The notes under the pieces: generated by a model
Databases searched by the model: none
Told to the model about the DNA's origin: nothing
Seen by the model: the letters and a program-made list of their open reading frames with translations, nothing else
In this document: positions 24,129 through 31,073 of the stretch, piece after piece
How positions within the stretch are numbered: position 1 is the stretch's first letter
Layout: each line of letters begins with the position of its first letter
Made by a program: the position numbers and the translations under genes
Origin: an uncultured Lachnospiraceae bacterium
Lineage (GTDB): Bacteria > Bacillota > Clostridia > Lachnospirales > Lachnospiraceae
DNA: 64,000 nucleotides
Assembly: GCA_910586255.1 (NCBI GenBank)
Contig: CAJUHR010000006.1
Span: forward strand, 68,371-132,370
Reading direction: 5' to 3'

Positions 24129-25049
24129 ATGAAAAATACTGCATTGGTGATTATGGCAGCAGGACTTGGAAGCCGGTTTGGAAGTGGCATCAAGCAGCTG
24201 GAGCCGGTGGGGCCAAACGGGGAGATCATTATGGATTATTCGATTCATGATGCCCTGGAGGCAGGGTTTAACAGGGTTGTGTTTATCATTCGCCGGGATC
24301 TGGAGGAGGACTTTAAGAGGATTATCGGTAACCGGATTGAGAAGGTGGCGGATGTGGCCTATGCTTATCAGGAGCTGACCGGGCTGCCAGAGGGGTATAC
24401 GGTGCCGGAGGGAAGGATAAAGCCCTGGGGAACAGGCCAGGCCGTCCTGTCTGTAAAGGGGATTGTCCATGAGCCCTTTGTGGTTATCAATGCGGATGAC
24501 TATTATGGGAAGGAGGCATTCCAAAAAATTCATCGGTACATGGCAGAGGAGATGGATACGGAGGCGGCGGTGTATGATATGTGTATGGCCGGCTTTATTC
24601 TGTCCAACACTCTCAGCGAAAACGGCACTGTGACCAGAGGCGTCTGCCGCCTGAATGAGGACGGCACATTGGGGCAGGTGACGGAGACTTATGATATCGA
24701 GCGGACGGGAAACGGACTTTTTGCCAATGATGAGGAGGGCAATCCGGTGCTTGTGAGCCCCAATCAATATGTATCTATGAATATGTGGGGCCTGCCGGTA
24801 TCCTTTTTGGGAGAGCTGGAAAGACAGTTTCCGGAGTTCTTGGACAGCGCGGCCGGGAATCTGAAGGCAGAGTATCTTCTTCCGAAGATAATTGACCGGC
24901 TGATTCGGGAGGGAAAGGCCCGGGTCAGGGTACTGGAGACGAAGGACCGGTGGTTTGGCGTGACTTATCAGGAGGATAAGGCGGCCGTGGCGGCGGCCAT
25001 CCGGGAGCTGGTGGCGCGCGGCGTGTATAAGGAGAAATTATATCACTAA
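24129..25049 (+). CDS. Sugar-phosphate nucleotidyltransferase-like protein
   Basis: A 306-residue member of the NTP_transferase family with the signature VIMAAGLGSRFGSGIKQLEPVGPNG near the N-terminus and a VVINADDYYG metal segment near residue 120, as in enzymes that join a sugar-1-phosphate to a nucleotide. The exact sugar and nucleotide cannot be read from sequence. It lies between a terminator and a degenerate GH13 gene 89 nt downstream, suggesting a carbohydrate-linked pair. The ribosome site (GAGGGAGG) is strong. Confidence 0.82.
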   Translation: MKNTALVIMAAGLGSRFGSGIKQLEPVGPNGEIIMDYSIHDALEAGFNRVVFIIRRDLEEDFKRIIGNRIEKVADVAYAYQELTGLPEGYTVPEGRIKPWGTGQAVLSVKGIVHEPFVVINADDYYGKEAFQKIHRYMAEEMDTEAAVYDMCMAGFILSNTLSENGTVTRGVCRLNEDGTLGQVTETYDIERTGNGLFANDEEGNPVLVSPNQYVSMNMWGLPVSFLGELERQFPEFLDSAAGNLKAEYLLPKIIDRLIREGKARVRVLETKDRWFGVTYQEDKAAVAAAIRELVARGVYKEKLYH

Positions 25050-25102
25050 GATTGAAAACGGAGAAGGAAAAAGACAACCGAATAAAGAGTGGCTGACAGA
25101 AG

Positions 25103-25119
25103 GGTTACTGTTCACAGCA
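25103..25119 (+). repeat. Half copy of the dispersed repeat
   Basis: GGTTACTGTTCACAGCA is identical over 17 nt to 57484-57500, the left end of the 124-bp copy. No right end is visible here. Confidence 0.65.
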
Positions 25120-25138
25120 GAAGAAAGGTGGCTGGAGA

Positions 25139-27130
25139 ATGCGGCAGTATAGTATTGACAACAAGGATCAAAAAGCATATCCGTTTGGGCTCACAAGTGT
25201 AGATGGGGGGATTCATGTCTCCGTGGCAGCGGAGGCAGAGAGCTGTAGTCTGGTTTTGTTTACGCCATCAGCATCACATATTATGGACGGGGAGCCGGAG
25301 AATCAGGAAAAGGAGCAACCGATTTTTTTAAAGATTCCTTTTCCAAAAGAGAGCCGGGTGGGAAATGTGTGGGAGATGACGGTTCTGGGAAAGAATCTGG
25401 ATCGTCTGGAATATGCCTTTGAGGCAGACAAAAGACTGTTTAGCGATCCCTACGGACGTGTTTTTACGGGGCAGGAGGAGTGGGGGAAAACGGAACAGAT
25501 CCATTCCCTTTTGCGGTGTCCTGTGCATCAGGAGGAGTTTGACTGGGAGGGAGACAGGCCTCTTAGAATTCCCTATGAGGAGTGTATTGTCTACCGGGCT
25601 CATGTCAGGGGATTCACCAGACATGCCTCGTCCGGTGTGAAGGATAAGGGAACCTTCCGGGGCATTGCGGAGAAGATTCCCTACATGAAGGAGCTGGGAA
25701 TTACCACCCTGGAGCTGATGCCGGTGGCAGAGTTTCAGGAAGTGATGACAGCCGAGTTAAGGGGAGGTCCCAGACAGAAAACGGAGGCCACCGGAAAGCT
25801 TAATTACTGGGGGTACGGCCCGGCCATGAACGGCGCGCCCAAGGCATCCTACAGCGGAAAAAAGCGCAGGCCGGATGTGGAGTTTAAAAGCCTGGTGAAG
25901 GCTCTCCACAAGGCCGGAATCGAGTTGGTGGCGGAGCTTTACTTTACCGGGGAGGAGTCTCCGGCGTATGTGCTGGATATGGCGCGCCGCTGGGTGCGCG
26001 AATACCATCTGGACGGTATTCATCTGGTGGGAACGGCGCCAATGGAGCTTTTGGCTCAGGATTCTTACCTGGCGGGAACAAAGCTGTGGGCGTCCTCCTG
26101 GGAGGATAAAGGGAAAGCGGCAAGGGTCAGAACCCTCGGCGAATACAATGACGGATTTCTCATAGACATGCGCCGGGTTCTCAAAGGGGATGAGGGCCAG
26201 ATGAGCCAGCTGGCGCTGCGCTCCAGGCGCAATCCTGAGGGCTGGGGCGTGATCAATTATCTGGCGGGCACCAATGGCTTTACCCTGATGGATCTGGTCA
26301 GCTATGATCAGAAGCACAATGAGGACAATGGAGAACAGAACCAGGACGGCACCAGCTATAATTACAGCTGGAACTGCGGGGCGGAGGGGCCGGTCCGCAA
26401 AAAGAAGATTCTGGAGCTGAGAAAGCAGCAGCTATATAACGGGCTTCTCCTTCTGTTTCTCAGTCAGGGAACACCCCTTTTGATGGCCGGAGACGAGTTT
26501 GGCAATTCCCAGAATGGAAACAACAATGCCTACTGTCAGGACAATGCAATTTCCTGGCTTAATTGGGGACTTTTAAAAAAGAATAAGGACCTGTTTGAGT
26601 TCGTAAAATATGTGATTGCCTTTAGAAAGGCTCATCCGGTATTTCACGGAAGCACACAGCCCCGTATGATGGATTATAAGGCTTGCGGCTATCCGGATGT
26701 GTCCTACCATGGCGTGCGGGCCTGGGTTCCGGAATTTGACAGCTTCCGGCGCCAGCTTGGGATTTTATACTGGGGCCAGTATGGGACAAAATCCGATGGG
26801 ACAAAAGACGACAATTTTTTTGTGGCATATAACATGCATTGGGAGCCCCATTCCTTTGCCCTGCCTCACCTGCCGGGGGGGATGGGATGGCACGTGGCCT
26901 TTGATACGGGAAATATAAAGGATAACGGATATGCCGAGCCGGGGCAGGAGCCGGAGACTGCCGACCAGAGGCAGATTATGGTGCCGTCCAGGACTATCCT
27001 CGTGCTGATTGGGAAAAAGATGAGGGAAAAGGCGAAGGTAATAAAAAAGCCGGCAGACGATCCGAAAGTGGCCACGGGACAGAGGGAGAATGTGCCGGAG
27101 ACAAAGGAGGAGACGGATGCACACATTTGA
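25139..27130 (+). CDS. GH13 debranching-enzyme homologue lacking catalytic residues
   Basis: A 663-residue protein that aligns through its length with glycogen debranching enzymes / isoamylases (GH13_11): NYWGYGP near 220, NGFTLMDLVSYDQKHN...DGTSYNYSWNCGAEGP near 380-420, and LLMAGDEFGNSQ...YCQDNAISWLNW. The catalytic positions are changed: the nucleophile motif DGFRFD reads DGIHLV (Val297), the acid Glu of KLIAEPW is Ser319 (KLWASSW), and the His-Asp of region IV is Thr378-Asn379 (INYLAGTNG). Family knowledge says such a protein cannot hydrolyse glycosidic bonds by the GH13 mechanism. The frame is intact, so it is likely a pseudoenzyme, perhaps glycan-binding or regulatory (inference). It overlaps mazG by 14 nt. 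Confidence 0.85.
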   Translation: MRQYSIDNKDQKAYPFGLTSVDGGIHVSVAAEAESCSLVLFTPSASHIMDGEPENQEKEQPIFLKIPFPKESRVGNVWEMTVLGKNLDRLEYAFEADKRLFSDPYGRVFTGQEEWGKTEQIHSLLRCPVHQEEFDWEGDRPLRIPYEECIVYRAHVRGFTRHASSGVKDKGTFRGIAEKIPYMKELGITTLELMPVAEFQEVMTAELRGGPRQKTEATGKLNYWGYGPAMNGAPKASYSGKKRRPDVEFKSLVKALHKAGIELVAELYFTGEESPAYVLDMARRWVREYHLDGIHLVGTAPMELLAQDSYLAGTKLWASSWEDKGKAARVRTLGEYNDGFLIDMRRVLKGDEGQMSQLALRSRRNPEGWGVINYLAGTNGFTLMDLVSYDQKHNEDNGEQNQDGTSYNYSWNCGAEGPVRKKKILELRKQQLYNGLLLLFLSQGTPLLMAGDEFGNSQNGNNNAYCQDNAISWLNWGLLKKNKDLFEFVKYVIAFRKAHPVFHGSTQPRMMDYKACGYPDVSYHGVRAWVPEFDSFRRQLGILYWGQYGTKSDGTKDDNFFVAYNMHWEPHSFALPHLPGGMGWHVAFDTGNIKDNGYAEPGQEPETADQRQIMVPSRTILVLIGKKMREKAKVIKKPADDPKVATGQRENVPETKEETDAHI

Positions 27131-27497
27131 GGAGTTTGTATCAGTAGTGGAGACCCTGCGCTCAGAGAAGGGCTGTTCATGGGACAGAAAGCAGACCTTT
27201 GAGAGCTTAAAGCCCTGTCTTAAGGAGGAGACCGGTGAGGTTGTGGAGGCCATAGACCATAAGGATATGGAGAATTTGCGCGAGGAGCTGGGGGATCTTT
27301 TGTTTCATGTGGTGATGTACAGCCAGATTGCCAAGGAGCAGGGGTACTTTGGGCTGGAGGATGTGGTGGACACCGTATGCGAGAAAATGATCCGCCGCCA
27401 TCCCCATGTGTTCGGGGACAGGAAGGCTCTTTCCCCGGAGGAAAGCCTGAATTTGTGGAATGAGATTAAAAAGCAGGAAAAAAACAAAAAACCTTGA
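27117..27497 (+). CDS. mazG: MazG-type nucleotide pyrophosphohydrolase
   Basis: A 126-residue all-helical MazG domain that hydrolyses (d)NTPs to monophosphates. The metal-binding EExxE...ExxD pattern is seen in LKEETGEVVEAI and LREELGDLLFHVV; the N-terminal SEKGCSWDRKQTFESLKP is typical. It corresponds to the C-terminal MazG part of B. subtilis YabN, which also precedes yabO-yabP-yabQ. ATG 27117 lies inside the end of the GH13 gene and has AGGAGG in front, implying translational coupling. Confidence 0.92.
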   Translation: MHTFEEFVSVVETLRSEKGCSWDRKQTFESLKPCLKEETGEVVEAIDHKDMENLREELGDLLFHVVMYSQIAKEQGYFGLEDVVDTVCEKMIRRHPHVFGDRKALSPEESLNLWNEIKKQEKNKKP

Positions 27498-27522
27498 CAA
27501 ACAGTAGCAAAACAGATATAAA
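27494..27522 (+). promoter_or_regulatory. Promoter for hup
   Basis: TTGACA (27494-27499), 17-nt spacer, TATAAA (27517-27522). It begins in the last codons of mazG and should give hup and rqcP their own strong transcript. Confidence 0.8.
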
Positions 27523-27588
27523 TTGTAGAGTATACTATTTCAAGGTAGCGGCAAGAGCGGTACCGGATGATTTTTAGGAGGAATAAAC

Positions 27589-27864
27589 ATGAATAAGACT
27601 GAATTGATAGCAGCAATTGCAGAGCAGGCAGAAATCTCCAGAAAGGATGCGGAAGCAGCGCTGAAAGCTTTTACGGATGTTGTGTCTGCAGCTTTAAAGG
27701 ATGGTGATAAAGTACAGTTGGTTGGGTTTGGTACATTTGAGGTTTCTGAGAGAGCGGCCAGAGAGGGAAGAAATCCCCGGACCGGCGAGACCATGCCGAT
27801 TGAGGCCTGCAAGAGCCCCAAGTTCAAACCGGGTAAAGCATTAAAGGATATGGTTAACGAATAA
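27589..27864 (+). CDS. hup: HU-family DNA-binding protein
   Basis: A 91-residue histone-like protein that bends and compacts DNA. MNKTELIAAIAEQAEISRKDAEAALKAF is the HU dimer helix pair, GFGTFEVSERAAREGRNPRTGE contains the DNA-binding arm, and KFKPGKALKDMVN is the family C-terminus. AGGAGG and its own promoter precede it. rqcP starts 3 nt after its stop. Confidence 0.97.
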   Translation: MNKTELIAAIAEQAEISRKDAEAALKAFTDVVSAALKDGDKVQLVGFGTFEVSERAAREGRNPRTGETMPIEACKSPKFKPGKALKDMVNE

Positions 27865-27867
27865 TCA

Positions 27868-28107
27868 ATGAGACTGGATAAATATTTAAAAGTGTCTCGC
27901 CTGATAAAGCGCCGAACAGTGGCCAATGAGGCCTGTGACGCAGGGCGGGTCTTGGTGAATGGAAAGGCTGCCAGGGCATCGGTGAGTGTCAAGGCGGGAG
28001 ATATTATAGAGATACAGTTTGGCACCAGCTCCGTCAAGGTGGAGGTGCTGGATGTTCAGGAGACCGTCCGCAAGGATGACGCCAAGGAGCTGTACCGGTA
28101 TCTGTAG
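27868..28107 (+). CDS. rqcP: S4-domain RNA-binding protein RqcP (YabO)
   Basis: A 79-residue S4-domain protein (MRLDKYLKVSRLIKRRTVANEACDAGRVLVNGKAA), related to Hsp15. In B. subtilis RqcP works with RqcH on stalled 50S subunits to add Ala tails during ribosome quality control. The gene sits 3 nt behind hup and before yabP, as in Bacillus, where it was called yabO. Confidence 0.93.
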   Translation: MRLDKYLKVSRLIKRRTVANEACDAGRVLVNGKAARASVSVKAGDIIEIQFGTSSVKVEVLDVQETVRKDDAKELYRYL

Positions 28108-28185
28108 GCAAAATGAAGCAGTGAGGACAGCAGCTTAAGACTGACCGGGCGGTTGAGAGAGGAATAATAAAAGAGATCTCCTCAT

Positions 28186-28212
28186 ATATTGAAACCAGGT
28201 GTTTCGTATAGC
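28186..28212 (+). promoter_or_regulatory. Possible sigma-E-like promoter for yabP-yabQ
   Basis: ATATT (28186-28190), 14-nt spacer, CGTATAGC (28205-28212). Geometry equals the spoIIID and cotS sites, but the -10 fits CATACA-T only partly. yabP is sigma-E-controlled in B. subtilis. Confidence 0.35.
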
Positions 28213-28227
28213 AGGAGGTCTTTTTGC

Positions 28228-28512
28228 ATGGAGGAAAAATCGGGAAACCGTCCCCACGCCTGTTTTCTGCAGAACCGTGCTGCAGCGAATCTGACAGGGG
28301 TGCGGGAGGTAGTGTCGTTTGATGAGAACCAGGTGGTTATGGACACGGATCTGGGGCTTTTGACCCTGAAGGGGAAGGATCTCCATGTGAGCCGCCTCTC
28401 GGTGGAAAAGGGAGAGGTGGATGTGACAGGCACAGTGGACAGCATGGTCTATTCCTCCAATGAGGCGTACCGCAAGGCAGGACAGTCATTTTTCGTCCGG
28501 CTGTTCCGATAG
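28228..28512 (+). CDS. yabP: Sporulation protein YabP
   Basis: A 94-residue small sporulation protein. The segment NRAAANLTGVREVVSFDENQVVMDTDLGLLTLKGKDLHVSRLSVEKGEVDVTGTVDSMVYS matches YabP, a YabP/YqfC-family protein made in the mother cell. ATG 28228 has GGAGG (28214-28218) 9 nt upstream; an earlier in-frame ATG at 28189 lacks one and would lie inside the putative promoter. It is followed 15 nt later by yabQ. Confidence 0.92.
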   Translation: MEEKSGNRPHACFLQNRAAANLTGVREVVSFDENQVVMDTDLGLLTLKGKDLHVSRLSVEKGEVDVTGTVDSMVYSSNEAYRKAGQSFFVRLFR

Positions 28513-28527
28513 GGAAGGGGCATAAGA

Positions 28528-28872
28528 ATGAGTCCCGGTATTCATTTTGAGGCAAGGCTTTTGGTGATGGGTATGGCCACAGGCGCTCTGCTCATGGCTC
28601 TTTATGATGTTTTAAGGGGATTTCGGGCAGTGGTCCGCCATGGGTGGCTGTGGGTGGGGGTAGAAGATCTGGTTTACTGGATTTTTGCGGGTTTTACGGT
28701 GTTTTACCTCCTGTATCGTGAAAATGACGGGGCTCTGCGGCTTTACGTCATAGGAACCGTGCTGCTGTCCATGGTTGTATACGACCGACTGTGTAGCGGG
28801 TTTTTCCGAAAAGTGTTGAAAAAGATCAGCAGATGCTTTAGAATAAGGTTATCAAAACGGAACCGAAGATAA
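28528..28872 (+). CDS. yabQ: Spore cortex biosynthesis protein YabQ
   Basis: A 114-residue membrane protein with three hydrophobic segments (about 10-30, 45-65, 70-88) and a basic tail ending RLSKRNRR. Family members sit in the membranes around the forespore and are needed for cortex formation in B. subtilis. The motif MGMATGALLMALYDVLRGFR is typical. It directly follows yabP and runs into divIC without a gap. Confidence 0.9.
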   Translation: MSPGIHFEARLLVMGMATGALLMALYDVLRGFRAVVRHGWLWVGVEDLVYWIFAGFTVFYLLYRENDGALRLYVIGTVLLSMVVYDRLCSGFFRKVLKKISRCFRIRLSKRNRR

Positions 28873-28908
28873 GTGGCAGAAGAACAGGGAACTTTGACAG
28901 GTGGGTTT

Positions 28909-29241
28909 ATGAGAATGACTGGCAATACAAAAAAGACAGCAAAAAAGAAGAAAAAGGACCGTTGGGGCAACCGGATTGCAATCGTGGGGATCACACTGGT
29001 CGTGTTCTGTTTGGGAGTGGTGGTCAATGTCAGAATCGCATCCATGGAAAAAAAGGATCAGGAGTATCAGGAGCGGGAGGCGCTCTTGCAGCAGCAGTAT
29101 GACCGGGAGCTTAACCGGGCGGAGGACTTAAAGGATTATGAGGTATATGTACAGACTAAGCAGTATATAGAAGAGGTGGCAAAGCAGAAGCTGGGGCTGG
29201 TAAAGCCGGATGAGATTTTACTAAAGCCGTCTCCGAAATAG
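28909..29241 (+). CDS. divIC: Septum formation initiator DivIC (FtsB-like)
   Basis: A roughly 110-residue bitopic division protein: a very basic N-terminus (KKTAKKKKKDRWGNR), one transmembrane helix (IAIVGITLVVFCLGVVVNV), then an extracellular coiled coil (about 50-80) and the conserved tail YEVYVQTKQYIEEVAKQKLGLVKPDEI. It links the divisome proteins FtsL and DivIB. The start is uncertain: GTG 28873, ATG 28909 and ATG 28915 are in frame, and AGGTGGG (28899-28905) best serves 28915. Order and context equal B. subtilis. Confidence 0.9.
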   Translation: MRMTGNTKKTAKKKKKDRWGNRIAIVGITLVVFCLGVVVNVRIASMEKKDQEYQEREALLQQQYDRELNRAEDLKDYEVYVQTKQYIEEVAKQKLGLVKPDEILLKPSPK

Positions 29242-29326
29242 CAGGGAATTTTGGCGCCGGAAATTAAAATTGCAGGGCATACAATCCTCTCCTGCCGCAT
29301 ATAATGTGGCTTAGGAGGGGATTTTT

Positions 29327-30742
29327 GTGTGGAGACGAACAAAGCGCCGGGATATGGCGGATGTGAATGTATATACGGCCAGCCGTCTGGGCGAGATGGC
29401 CCGCTCTCTGGGAATTCTGGCAAGGTCCTGCCAGGACAATATGGACAGCAATCCGGGGCTGACCAGAGAGGATGCCCTGGCAGCCATGCAGATGTCGGCG
29501 GCCATGGTGTGCGGCGACTGCAGCCGGTGCAACTTATACAGCGACAGCAAAAAGGAAGACAGTTATTATCTGTATTACCTTTTAAGAGCATTTGAACAGA
29601 AGGGGAGGGTGGAGTTTGAGGACATGCCCCGGTTCTTTCTGGAGACCTGCAGAAGACGGGAGGACTATGTGGCTCAGCTGAACCGGAATTTGGGGCGTGC
29701 CACCATGAATCTGGAATGGAAGAATCGCTTTTTGGAAAGCCGGGATACGGTGATGGTGCAGTTTCGGGAGCTGGCTGTGATTCTGGAAGAGTTTGCCCAT
29801 CAGATGGAACAGGCATCGGACATTACGGAGTCCAAAGGGGAAGCCGTAAAGCGCGTATTCCGCCAACATCATATGGTGGTGGAGAATCTTTTGCTTTTAG
29901 AGCATGAGAACCGGCAGAGGGAGGCATATCTGACCGTTCGCACCGTCAACGGGCGGTGCGTGACGGCCCGGGAAGCGGCGGAGCTTTTGGGACATGCCAT
30001 GGGAAATAAGGAATGGTATGCCCCCAGGGACACCAGGGCGTTAGTGACAAGGCAGACAGCCACCATACATTTTTCCGAGGCGGGACGATACCGGATGATG
30101 TATGGCATGGCTCATTTGCCCCGGGAGGGGGAGGTTTTGTCCGGGGATAATTATACATATTCAGAGGAAATACCGGGCCAGGTGATCATGAGTGTGTCGG
30201 ATGGCATGGGAAGCGGAGAACAGGCCTTTACAGAGAGCCGGCGGGTGGTGGAGCTGGCCGAACAGCTTTTAGAAACGGGATTTTCCGCCCGAGCGGCCCT
30301 TAAGATGGTCAATACGGTTTTGATGCTGACCGGGGAGGAGCAGCATCCGGCCACTCTGGATCTGTGCTGTGTGGATCTTCACACAGGCGTGCTGGAGGCC
30401 ATGAAGCTGGGAGCTGTGGCCACCTTTGTGTTAAACGGCAAAGGGGTGGAGGTTTTGGAGGCCGGGGAGGTTCCTGCCGGTGTTCTGGGAGATGTGGAGC
30501 CGGTGCTTCTGTCAAAAAAGCTGTGGGACGGGGACCGGATTATCATGGTGACAGACGGTGTGCTGGAGGCCTGCCCGGGTGAAAATAAAGAGGGGAGCCT
30601 TGGGGAGTATATAGAGAGTATGAATGTGGGAAGCGTGCAGAAAATGGCGGATGAGATATTGGAGTTTGCCGCCAGCCACTGTGAGAAGGAGATACCACGG
30701 GATGATATGATGGTGCTGGTGGGAGGAATCTGGAAAAGGTGA
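29327..30742 (+). CDS. spoIIE: SpoIIE-type PP2C phosphatase without membrane domain
   Basis: A 471-residue protein with the SpoIIE central (FDRERR..-like regulatory, about 20-255) and PP2C domains (about 260-470). PP2C motifs are SVSDGMGSGEQA, MVTDGVLEACPG and RDDMMVLVGG; the Cys pair CGDCSRC lies near 65. SpoIIE dephosphorylates SpoIIAA to switch on sigma-F in the forespore. Classical SpoIIE is over 800 residues with about ten N-terminal transmembrane helices; none are present here. The start is well fixed by AGGAGGGG 7 nt before GTG 29327, so this is not a truncated call. A TATAAT lies at 29300-29305. Position between divIC and tilS marks it as the spoIIE ortholog. Confidence 0.85.
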   Translation: MWRRTKRRDMADVNVYTASRLGEMARSLGILARSCQDNMDSNPGLTREDALAAMQMSAAMVCGDCSRCNLYSDSKKEDSYYLYYLLRAFEQKGRVEFEDMPRFFLETCRRREDYVAQLNRNLGRATMNLEWKNRFLESRDTVMVQFRELAVILEEFAHQMEQASDITESKGEAVKRVFRQHHMVVENLLLLEHENRQREAYLTVRTVNGRCVTAREAAELLGHAMGNKEWYAPRDTRALVTRQTATIHFSEAGRYRMMYGMAHLPREGEVLSGDNYTYSEEIPGQVIMSVSDGMGSGEQAFTESRRVVELAEQLLETGFSARAALKMVNTVLMLTGEEQHPATLDLCCVDLHTGVLEAMKLGAVATFVLNGKGVEVLEAGEVPAGVLGDVEPVLLSKKLWDGDRIIMVTDGVLEACPGENKEGSLGEYIESMNVGSVQKMADEILEFAASHCEKEIPRDDMMVLVGGIWKR

Positions 30743-30751
30743 GAGTGGCCG

Positions 30752-30793
30752 CCATGCAGGAGGAGAGGGTCCTGCATGGGGGTGCTTTTTTTG
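30752..30793 (+). terminator. Terminator after spoIIE
   Basis: A perfect 10-bp stem, CCATGCAGGA (30752-30761) with TCCTGCATGG (30770-30779), is followed by GGGTGC and seven T. Confidence 0.9.
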
Positions 30794-31073
30794 TTTGCGG
30801 AGGGTCCCCAATTCCGGTTGTGCTGCTCTTTCCCGGGAGCAATGGATGCAGGAGGGGATGGATTGGTAGGGCAGATTGGTGAGGCAAGCTTTCCGCCCCT
30901 CTTCCAAGGCGTGCCTCTCAGATTGCAAAAGAGAGTGAGTTTACCGTGGGGGGGGGGGAAATGAGTTGCAAGGTTGGAAAAATGCGGGTATAGTTATTAA
31001 GCAGAGGGATATGTGGATGGAGGTTGGTGGGAGAATGGATGGAAAGAGTGAGGAGAAAGGTGGTGGAGGGCAT
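30794..31073. other. Gene-free stretch with G11 run before tilS
   Basis: No coding sequence I would support. A GAGGCA/TGCCTC stem (about 30881-30918) and a run of 11 G (30948-30958) are present. The tilS frame is open back to 30966 but the upstream part is low-complexity and not conserved. I found no clear promoter. Confidence 0.5.

Noticed and set aside
29136..29816. 226-codon minus-strand open frame over divIC/spoIIE
   Set aside because: Pro/Ser/Cys-rich shadow of the real genes, no ribosome site and no family match.
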